From Arion vulgaris (Eukaryota; Mollusca; Gastropoda; Stylommatophora; Arionidae): a stretch of 64,000 nt of DNA. The notes beneath the pieces are model-generated. The model searched no databases, was not told where the DNA came from, and saw nothing but the letters and a program-made list of their open reading frames with translations. The position numbers and the translations under genes are program-made. Shown here piece after piece: positions 1 through 9,700 of this stretch (the first letter of the stretch is position 1; the number at the start of each line of letters is the position of its first letter). The stretch covers positions 69,927,865 to 69,991,864 of the forward strand of contig CM036753.1 in the NCBI GenBank assembly GCA_020796225.1, written 5' to 3'.

Positions 1-147
1 TTCGGTGCCACGAACACCGTTAATCTGGTGAAAAAACATGACGTAGACTGTCTTGTCATTACAGAGCTGTGTTCCTATTTCTGTGAATACATCGAGGGAT
101 TGTATATTTTCCTCCTTCTCCTAACTCCCACTGAAGCATAAGACATC

Positions 148-406
148 TTCTTCTTCTTCGAACGCTCCATATCGACCACTTGTCAACCACTCTGTGTGAT
201 TTGTATGTGATCTGAGCATAAGAGCAATTGTACGTTGTGCCAGTTGTGAGTCTACAAGTAGGCCAGCACATCCGATTTCTGCGCTGCTTTTATTTACTAT
301 GGTAGCATTTCTAGGGCCTACATCATTCTTCTCTTACAACATGCATTGTAGGTTGCAGTGGTACTATTCTTTGTTTCACTTGTGGGCTCCGGCACCACAA
401 GGGCGT
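148..406 (-). mobile_element. SINE-E copy, full length
   Basis: Starts at the (TTC)n complement of a GAA tail and runs through the family body (tcatgcagaat-like and aggccagcacatc words) to a gggctccggcacc 5' end. It is flanked by a 10-bp target duplication ataagacatc at 138-147 and 407-416. No coding capacity. Confidence 0.88.
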
Positions 407-544
407 ATAAGACATCAACACATTGTCTCCAACCAGATCTGTTTTGAGCAAGTCCGCTTAGTTCATTCCATGTCACTTCATTCTCTTCTCTTTCTATGTA
501 TATCCGGGCTCATCGTACACGATGTTTCCACTTCAGACGTCAAC

Positions 545-982
545 TGATTGATTGATTGATAGGCCCATCATCATTGCACTTCGGTGAGTAATCGTGTGTT
601 TCGATCTCTTTCTTACACATGAAGATCTCAGCGGCAATGCAGGAACTCCGTAGCACCGGTGAGTATCCCCGATGTAATTTGAAAATAGTAAAGATATTTT
701 TTGTTGGAATTTTTTTATTTAAAATCATTACCTAGAATTTTGACTGGGCAGTGGCTTTCCAGCTTGCTCTTCTCGATTTTAAACTGTCAATGGTTCTTTT
801 ATGTGCTCAAATCGAACATGGACCTATTTTTTTTCTATAGGAACTCCGATAGGACTAGGAACTCGATCTCACCTACACTGAAGTCAGGGATCTCTGGAAA
901 AATATCCAGATGACTTCACGAGGGACCGAACCTGGTACCTTTGCCACGAGAGACAAGCACCTAAGCTCTACGCTACAGAGAC
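545..982 (-). mobile_element. SINE-A copy, full length
   Basis: Left end is the (ATCA)n tail in complement (tgattgattgattgat). The right end is a tRNA-like head: on the minus strand a TAGCGTAGAG-type A box and a GGTTCGGTCCC B box about 35 bases apart. The 430-bp body is shared with the copies at 3939, 32659 and 40782. Confidence 0.85.
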
Positions 983-987
983 CCCCT

Positions 988-1440
988 TCTCGACTAATTT
1001 CCAAATATCTTGTTTTGAAAATATGTCAACGTTTTTGTAACTAGCTTCTTTCTCTATGGTGTTTTTTCAACCCAACGCAAAATACTTTAAGGATAGAGGG
1101 TATTCCTTTTCGTCTGATCCCTATCTTTGATTTGTTCGGCACGGTTTAACCAGAGCCAACTCTATAAACTTATGGACCTTCGGACTCGGGTAAGAATTAT
1201 GGGAAATCAGACCACAACTGTACCACGTAACCTCGCATTTCAGTATTGGTGTATGTAGACGAATTCATTTTAAAATCAACACAAAATGCTACATCGAAGT
1301 TATATTATGCAACTTGTTAAGTTTAACAATAAGGAATATAAATATTATGAATATTTTTCACCAATAAATAACCATAGACTCACAGAATTTAGTAAAATTG
1401 CAAAACAGCTTGCAGTTTCAGTTTCAGTTTGGAATATCTT
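988..1440. other. Unassigned spacer
   Basis: AT-rich DNA between a SINE-A and a LINE. I see no open frame, tandem repeat or recognised element. Confidence 0.5.
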
Positions 1441-1499
1441 CATTGAACACCGGACATGTCCATAGGCGCTCCAATCTCCTTCGCAATATTTCCAACAGC

Positions 1500-3145
1500 G
1501 TCCAGCGACTGACCGTACCAGTTCTATTTTAGTTGATGAGCCTACTCGTATACCTGTTGTACTGTTCTTTCCTTGCCACGCCAATCTTCAAACCCAGCTC
1601 TCGCAATCTAGTAGTTGACGTGGATTGGTGTAGATGAAGATCTTCTCTGCGGCCACGCTCTATGAGGGCGTTCACGATGTCAGCTCTATCCATTGGCTAG
1701 CCCTCTGATATGGCGGCAAAGCCAGCCAGCCTGTCTGCTCTCTCATTGCCAACGACACCCATGTGCCCCGAAACAAAGACAAGACTAATTCTGCACGTTG
1801 TTGACGCCTGCAGTGATTCAGTCCATTGCCTGCACACCGAACTGGCCTCCACTATTCGGATCATACTCAATGAGTCACTCAGAATGCACGCATGAGTGTA
1901 GTTTTGTGACTCTAGCCAGAGTAGTGCATTGGTCACCGCCAGTACCTCCATTGTCATGCTACTTGTTGTCATACTAAATGCACCACTGGCTTCCTTGACC
2001 ATTCTGCCACATGAGCTTGCAGAGAAGGCCCATGCAGATTTTTCGTGACGAACTACCGATCCATCCGTGTAAAATCACAACGTCGTCTGCATTGCAATTT
2101 TCATCGATGATGGCTTTGACGTCTGCATTCAACGCCACGGTATTTCCCCTTTTTGCAAACTTTGTCAAATTTAATGATGGTTGAAAAAGTGTTCCAGTAT
2201 ATTGGAGGCATCGGTATCCATTCTTCACCATAGTCAATATTATCGAGCCCGCATACCAGCTGAACAGTATCTGCGGCACGGCCAACCCATGACTTGCCCC
2301 ACTTTAGCCGATTTCCACCACTGGTGCTGAGCTGTTCATGCAATGGGTGATCCTTTTGGCACTTATTTTGAGATAGGCACGTGCTCTAGCTATCTTGAGT
2401 CTATGCTCCATGGTTGGAAAATCCAGGAGAAACCTCATCGCCACATAGGGTGTATCCCTTGTGCAACCGAGGATGATGCGCATAGCTTCGTTCTGTATTC
2501 TCTCCAGTCTTTCGATTTGCGTTTTGCTGACAGTGACGATGGCCATTGCATATTCAATGGTCGAGAGGACCAGTGTCTGATACAGGATGACAAGCAGTCG
2601 TTGCTCAATGTTAACAGCCGCAATGACTCTCATTGCCGCCAAACCTTTGCGTGCATTGACAATGACATAATCAACATGTTCCCGGAAACACAGGCTGCGG
2701 TCAAATGTCACACCCAAAAATGTCATCGATTTACGGGCAAAACAATACCGCGAAGTTTCACACTAGGCGTACATGCGTTAACGGTGTGATTATTGAGTGA
2801 GAACCATGTTACTGTCGCTAATGTAAGGTTAACTAGTGCACCAGAAACATCACACCAGTCTGTGATGCGGTCGAGTTCCCTCTGTATCTCATCGGCAATT
2901 GCATCCCTGACTTTCCCCTTTTCTATACACTAGGATGTCATCAGCAAATGACAGAGTTCTACCTCTGTCATCGAGTTGTTGTTCTGTGATTGACACCGTG
3001 TAGTATATATGTTGAATAAAACAGGGGAGAGAGAAGAGCCATGTGGCAGTCCGGAATGTACAGTCACCGATTCAGAGAACCAACCACCACATCGCAGTAC
3101 AACCTTCCTTTTAAGCTTGCAGTTTTCTATCAACCATATATACAT
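1500..3145 (-). pseudogene. L-RH LINE remnant: reverse transcriptase palm, connection and RNase H
   Basis: Read on the minus strand, the 5' end shows an RT palm stretch GLPHGSSLSPVLFNIYT (the family motif is normally GLPQGS). A frame break falls just before the expected FADD box, where only LLMTS remains. From 2726 comes MTFLGVTFDRSLCFREHVDY and RIQNEAMRIILGCTRDTPY, typical of the RT thumb region. RNase H starts near 2066 with FYTDGSVVRHEKSAW, and continues with the acidic LSDS box and GHMGVVGNERADRLAG. A C-terminal tail RADIVNALIERGRRED ends near 1535. Several stops and frameshifts separate these parts, so it is a dead, 5'-truncated copy. Mobilisation in trans is not implied. Confidence 0.88.
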
Positions 3146-3522
3146 TCTAGCCCCCTTCTCTAATCTAGGTCAGGGATTCTCCGGTCAGTTGTCTGACCTA
3201 GTTATCTAGAGTTGGCTGTAGTTAAACCTACCGGCACCAATGCTATCTCCACATAGCTCTCAGGGTCGATGGGATACTCCACGGTGGGGAGGGACACCGT
3301 TGGTAAATAAGGATTGTAAAAGGTAGACGCTTGCCCAAAGCTGTCGCCACGCATGAACAAATCATCAATTTTTTTGTCTCCCTAGCAGAAAAAACTTGAG
3401 ACTTGAGAACACGGGTTGCTTTCGTTAGGAAACATCATCGCTTCTAGCTGTCAATAGTGAAGATACATTTCTTAAAATGCTACTTTGAATAGGCGTACCA
3501 TATGATACGATATTCATATAAA
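3146..3522. other. Unassigned spacer
   Basis: No recognised element; mixed sequence between a LINE and a minisatellite. Confidence 0.4.
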
Positions 3523-3893
3523 TATGTTACAAGATAGGCATATCGTAAACCGTATAAATGTGTTACTAAACCGTATAAATGTGTTACAAGATAGGCATAT
3601 CGTAAACCGTATAAATATGTTACTAAACCGTATAAATGTGTTACAAGATAGGCATATAGTAAACCGTATAAATGTGTTACAAGATAGGCATATCATAAAC
3701 CGTATAAATATGTTACAAGATAGGCATATCATAAACCGTATAAATGTGTTACAAGATAGTTATATCGTAAACCGTATAAATGTGTTACAAGATAGGAATA
3801 TCGTAAACCGTATAAATGTGTTACTAAACCGTATAAATGTGTTACTAAACCGTATAAATGTGTTACAAGATAGGCATGTCGTAAACCGTATAA
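3523..3893. repeat. Composite minisatellite with 36-bp and 21-bp units
   Basis: Two units alternate: tgttacaagataggcatatc followed by gtaaaccgtataaatg (36 bp), and tgttactaaaccgtataaatg shortened (21 bp), the second being the first with 15 bases deleted. About eight long and four short units. Confidence 0.9.
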
Positions 3894-3938
3894 AAGCAAA
3901 GCGACATATACTACTGAAGTCATTGCCACAAATAGGGC

Positions 3939-4371
3939 TCTCTTGGCGTAGAAGTTAAGTGCTCACCTCTCATGCCAAAGCTACCCGGCTCGCTTCATCG
4001 TAGAGCCATCGTGATATTTTTCTAGAGATCCCTGATCTCAATGTAGGTGAGATGAAGTTCCTAGTGCTATCGGAGACGGACGATAAATCGGAGGTCCCGT
4101 GTTCATTTTGAGCACGCAAAATAACCATTGGCAGTTCAGAATCGAGAAGAGCAAGCTGGAAAGCCGCTGCCCACGTAAAATTAATTCGAAAAATATTTTT
4201 TTTTTTAAACCCTACAATATATCTTCACCATCTTCAAAATTACATCGGGGTCCATCTCCGATGCTACGGAGTTCGGGCACTGCATCTGAGATCTCCCTGT
4301 GTAATAAAGAGATCGGAGCACACATGGCTACTCACCGAAGTGCAAGGATGATCGTCCTATCAATCAATCAA
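3939..4371 (+). mobile_element. SINE-A copy, full length
   Basis: tRNA-like head (TGGCGTAGAAG A box, CCGGCTCGCTTC weak B box), shared body (cctatcggagacggacg-like words) and a (ATCA)n tail ending at 4371. The tail runs straight into a 59-bp array. Confidence 0.85.
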
Positions 4372-4372
4372 T

Positions 4373-4908
4373 ACCCCAAATATAATAAATAGTCACACTA
4401 AAACACATCTGTGCCGCCTGTCTTAGACATTACCCCAAATATAATAAATAGTCACACTAAAGCACATCTGTGTCGCCTGTGTTAGACATTACCACAAATA
4501 TAATAAATAGTCACACTAAAGCACATCTGTGTCGACTGTGTTAGACATTACCACAAATATAATAAATAGTCACACTAAAGCACATTTGTGTCGCCTGTGT
4601 TAGACATTACCACAAATATAATAAATAGTCACACTAAAGCACATCTGTGTCGACTGTGTTAGACATTACCCCAAATATAATAAATAGTCACACTAAAGCA
4701 CATTTGTGTCGCCTGTGTTAGACATTACCACAAATATAATAAATAGTCACACTAAAGCACATCTGTGTCGACTGTGTTAGACATTACCCCAAATATAATA
4801 AATAGTCACACTAAAGCACATTTGTGTCGCCTGTGTTAGACATTACCACAATATAATAAATAGTCACACCAAAGCACATCTGTGTCGCCTGTGTTAGACA
4901 TTACCGCA
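4373..4908. repeat. 59-bp tandem array, 9 copies
   Basis: The word caaatataataaatagtcac returns every 59 bases, with copies differing at a few sites (tcgcc or tcgac, catctg or catttg), partly alternating. Degenerate copies reappear at 5168-5190 and 5430-5515. Confidence 0.93.
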
Positions 4909-4910
4909 AA

Positions 4911-5020
4911 TCTTCTTCTTCTTTGTGTTCGGTTTCGTATGCTGGTCTAAATCATGAGATGGGTTGCCTCTATGAAGCTGCATGTCAGTTGGAGCTCTTC
5001 AAGAGTTCCCCGCAAATAAT
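4911..5020 (-). pseudogene. 3' end of an RNase H LINE (GAA-tailed)
   Basis: The sequence from a ttcttcttctt tail through gttcggtttcgtatgctggt to tgcatgtcagttggagctc matches the longer copy at 17060. In that copy the minus strand codes a HILQSC...WPHE...KLWG...ETTHLMV C-terminus. Confidence 0.75.
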
Positions 5021-5165
5021 ACCTCTGAAGTCGGAGAAGGCACGCCCGTATGACGGGAGACACTGATAAAAAGGAAAGCAACCTTCACGCAAAATCAATT
5101 AGAAGCGCCTTACCACGCATCCTGACTACGCCTGAATTGCATAACATGGGGAACGTACGAAAAAG
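5021..5165 (+). mobile_element. SINE-H copy
   Basis: Shares cctctgaagtcggagaagg, a gacactg...aaggaaagcaa core and cctgaattgca with copies at 5520, 25893, 32262 and 47800. Ends in gaaaaagaag. Confidence 0.7.
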
Positions 5166-5194
5166 AAGACCACAAATATAATAAAGAGTCATTA

Positions 5195-5420
5195 AAGATT
5201 ACCAACAGACAATACGCATCAAAAAGCAATGGCACTCCGATACAGTGGAAACAAAGCAAAAACAGCTATCCATGCAAATGGTAGAACACAGAGGCTAGCT
5301 AACAGAGGCAGTGAAAAACACTCTTTATGTATCGCACATAAAAGCCCGTTCTAGAGATCCCTTCTTATCCTGACGCTGTGAAGCAAAACAGGATTGGAGA
5401 TAAGAAAAAAGAAGTGATGC
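5195..5420 (+). pseudogene. L-RT LINE 3' fragment (family of 15890)
   Basis: Matches the 3' end of the copy at 15890-16275: ccaacagac, ctccgatacagtggaa, agaggcagtgaaaaacac, ttctagagatc, cctgacgctgtgaagcaaaa. Non-coding now. Confidence 0.75.
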
Positions 5421-5519
5421 ATATATTATTACCACAAACACAATAAAGACTCACACTTAGAGAGACCATCTATTTCATCTGTATTGGACATTTCTAAAAC
5501 TACAATCAAGAGTCACATG

Positions 5520-5635
5520 AGTAAGGATCGCCTGAATGGTGAAAGGCCCTGGTAATAAGGAAAGCAAATTTTCAAGCAAAAATCAGTAAGAATCACCATT
5601 TTAGTCGTTATGACTATGCCGAAATTTATAATAGT
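5520..5635 (+). mobile_element. SINE-H copy, degenerate
   Basis: Carries cctgaatggtgaaagg, ggtaataaggaaagcaa and caagcaaaaatcagtaagaa in family order; the 3' end is worn. Confidence 0.65.
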
Positions 5636-5853
5636 CGTTAATAGTCGTTCATCGCAAGCGATGATGACAACAGCCTCAGACGTGTGCTGCTGCACCTCTT
5701 TGGTGCGTGCTGAGGTGATTGTAGAGTTCAATCCTATAATACAATCCCCTACCATGAATATGATCAAGGTTACACATGTGGGTGTTGTGTGTTCTGTTTT
5801 TTCACGCAGCTTGTTTTCTCTGTACCTCAGCGGCACGACGGTTCTCAACTTTG

Positions 5854-6043
5854 CGAGTTCCTCTTGTGTTGTTACAGCGTCACGTTTGGCGATCTTGTGC
5901 CAGGGATTCCCAGCTATACGAGTTACTCTTGTGTTGTTACAGCGTTACGTTTGGCGATCTTGCGCCAGGGATTCCCAGCTATACGAGTTCCTCTTGTGTT
6001 GTTACAGCGCCACATTTGTCGATCTTGCGCCAGGGAATCCCAG
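5854..6043. repeat. 65-bp tandem repeat, 3 copies
   Basis: cgagttcctcttgtgttgtt recurs at 5854, 5919 and 5984 with few changes. The region before (5650-5853) and after (6044-6717) shows nothing I recognise. Confidence 0.88.
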
Positions 6044-6717
6044 CACCTAGTATCTATATCGACGCACTTCAGAGACACTTTAGAGTGTCTTTAAATAGTT
6101 TGTTTCTGGCCGAAATTCTTAGCAGGCAAGCAAAACACAAAAATATAACAAAACTAAATCCCATCTGGGCCGAATGTATAAGAAATTACCTCAGAAATAA
6201 TCAAGTCATACTGTTCCCCATTACGTGTAGGCATAACATTGGGATACTGTACCACTTACGGGAGAAGATATGAAAATTCCAGTCACGTGTGTGTTGGAAT
6301 TATCCGTGATTTCCATGGATCACTCCAAGCGGAAAGCACTTGACATTTTGTGAAAAACGACAGTCCAGGCTGATAACAGGAAGAAATCCTAGTGACTGTA
6401 TCCCGTAGTCCGGACCACTGCAGTGATTTCAAGTATGTTAAGAAAGGGTTATCGGTAAGAGCATTTTTTTTATAAATATAGATTTGTGCTGCAGAAGGAC
6501 CATGACGGTTTTAGACACTGTGGGAGGCATAAGTGTAAGGTTATATGCATACTTATTTGATTACAAAACGCACATGTAGGACAATTGATCTCGGTTGAAG
6601 ATTTGGAGAGGGAAGTTCATATTTTCTTTTACTTTCTTCTGTAATATTTCGTTTCTTCTTCTTTGCTTCAATGATCTAGCTATTGTTGTGCTTTGCTCTT
6701 TCTGTCATTCCTTTTTT

Positions 6718-9700
6718 TCTGGTCAGGTCTGTGTCCATGCTAGTATTTCAATTTTGTCTGGTCAGGTCTGTGTCCATGCTAGTATTTCAATTTTGTCTGG
6801 TCAGGTCTGTCTGTGTCCATGCTAGTATTTCAATTTTGTCTGGTCAGGTCTGTGTCCATGCTAGTATTTCAATTTTGTCTGGTCAGGTCTGTGTCCATGC
6901 TAGTATTTCAATTTTGTCTGGTCAGGTCTGTGTCCATGCTAGTATTTCAATTTTGTCTGGTCAGGTCTGTGTCCATGCTAGTATTTCAATTTTGTCTGGT
7001 CAGGTCTGTCTGTGTCCATGCTAGTATTTCAATTTTGTCTGGTCAGGTCTGTCTGTGTCCATGCTAGTATTTCAATTTTGTCTGGTCAGGTTTGTGTCCA
7101 TGCTAGTATTTCAATTTTGTCTGGTCAGGTCTGTGTCCATGCTAGTATTTCAATTTTGTCTGGTCAGGTCTGTCTGTGTCCATGCTAGTATTTCAATTTT
7201 GTCTGGTCAGGTCTGTGTCCATGCTAGTATTTCAATTTTGTCTGGTCAGGTCTGTCTGTGTCCATGCTAGTATTTCAATTTTGTCTGGTCAGGTCTGTCT
7301 GTGTCCATGCTAGTATTTCAATTTTGTCTGGTCAGGTCTGTGTCCATGCTAGTATTTCAATTTTGTCTGGTCAGGTCTGTGTCCATGCTAGTATTTCAAT
7401 TTTGTCTGGTCAGGTCTGTCTGTGTCCATGCTAGTATTTCAATTTTGTCTGGTCAGGTCTGTCTGTGTCCATGCTAGTATTTCAATTTTGTCTGGTCAGG
7501 TCTGTCTGTGTCCATGCTAGTATTTCAATTTTGTCTGGTCAGGTCTGTGTCCATGCTAGTATTTCAATTTTTTCTGGTCAGGTCTGTGTCCATGCTAGTA
7601 TTTCAATTTTGTCTGGTCAGGTCTGTGTCCATGCTAGTATTTCAATTGTGTCTGGTCAGGTCTGTCGTCCATTGCTAGTATTTCAATTTTGTCTGGTCAG
7701 GTCTGTGTCCATGGCCTTTAGGTGTGTTCAATTTCTTGTCTGGTCAGGTCTGTGTCCATGCTAGTATTTCAATTTGTCTGGTCAGGTTCTGTGTCCATGC
7801 TAGTATTTCAATTTTGTCTGGTCAGGTCTGTGTCCATGCTAGTATTTCAATTTTGTCTGGTCAGGTCTGTTCGGCCATGCTAGTATTTCAATTTTGTCTG
7901 GTCAGGTCTGTGTCCATGCTAGTATTTCAATTTTGTCTGGTCAGGTCTGTGTCCATGCTAGTATTTCAATTTTGTCTGGTCAGGTCTGTGTCCATGCTAG
8001 TATTTCAATTTTGTCTGGTCAGGTCTGTCTGTCCATGCTAGTATTTCAATTTTGTCTGGTCAGGTCTGTGTCCATGCTAGTATTTCAATTTTGTCTGGTC
8101 AGGTCTGTGTCCATGCTAGTATTTCAATTTTGTCTGGTCAGGTCGGTCTGTGTCCATGCTAGTATTTCAATTTTGTCTGGTCAGGTCTGTGTCCATGCTA
8201 GTATTTCAATTTTGTCTGGTCAGGTCTGTGTCCATGCTAGTATTTCAATTTTGTCTGGTCAGGTCTGTGTCCATGCTAGTATTTCAATTTTGTCTGGTCA
8301 GGTCTGTGTCCATGCTAGTATTTCAATTTTGTCTGGTCAGGTCTGTGTCCATGCTAGTATTTCAATTTTGTCTGGTCAGGTCTGTGTCCATGCTAGTATT
8401 TCAATTTGTCTGGTCAGGTCTGTGTCCATGCTAGTATTTCAATTTTGTCTGGTCAGGTCTGTGTCCATGCTAGTATTTCAATTTTGTCTGGTCAGGTCTG
8501 TGTCCATGCTAGTATTTCAATTTTGTCTGGTCAGGTCTGTGTCCATGCTAGTATTTCAATTTTGTCTGGTCAGGTCTGTGTCCATGCTAGTATTTCAATT
8601 TTGTCTGGTCAGGTCTGTCGTTCCATGCTAGTATTTCAATTTTGTCTGGTCAGGTCTGTGTCCATGCTAGTATTTCAATTTTGTCTGGTCAGGTCTGTGT
8701 CCATGCTAGTATTTCAATTTTGTCTGGTCAGGTCTGTGTCCATGCTAGTATTTCAATTTTGTCTGGTCAGGTCTGTCTGTGTCCATGCTAGTATTTCAAT
8801 TTTGTCTGGTCAGGTCTGTGTCCATGCTAGTATTTCAATTTTGTCTGGTCAGGTCTGTGTCCATGCTAGTATTTCAATTTTGTCTGGTCAGGTCTGTCTG
8901 TCCATGCTAGTATTTCAATTTTGTCTGGTCAGGTCTGTGTCCATGCTAGTATTTCAATTTTGTCTGGTCAGGTCTGTGTCCATGCTAGTATTTCAATTTT
9001 GTCTGGTCAGGTCTGTGTCCATGCTAGTATTTCAATTTTGTCTGGTCAGGTCTGTGTCCATGCTAGTATTTCAATTTTGTCTGGTCAGTTCTGTGTCCAT
9101 GCTAGTATTTCAATTTTGTCTGGTCAGGTCTGTGTCCATGCTAGTATTTCAATTTTGTCTGGTCAGGTCTGTGTCCATGCTAGTATTTCAATTTTGTCTG
9201 GTCAGGTCTGTGTCCATGCTAGTATTTCAATTTTGTCTGGTCAGGTCTGTGTCCATGCTAGTATTTCAATTTTGTCTGGTCAGGTCTGTGTCCATGCTAG
9301 TATTTCAATTTTGTCTGGTCAGGTCTGTGTCCATGCTAGTATTTCAATTTTGTCTGGTCAGGTCTGTGTCCATGCTAGTATTTCAATTTTGTCTGGTCAG
9401 GTCTGTGTCCATGCTAGTATTTCAATTTTGTCAAGTCAGGTCTGTGTCCATGCTAGTATTTCAATTTTGTCTGGTCAGGTCTGTGTCCATGCTAGTATTT
9501 CAATTTTGTCTGGTCAGGTCTGTGTCCATGCTAGTATTTCAATTTTGTCTGGTCAGGTCTGTGTCCATGCTAGTATTTCAATTTTGTCTGGTCAGGTCTG
9601 TGTCCATGCTAGTATTTCAATTTTGTCTGGTCAGGTCTGTGTCCATGCTAGTATTTCAATTTTGTCTAGTCAGGTCTGTGTCCATGCTAGTATTTCAATT

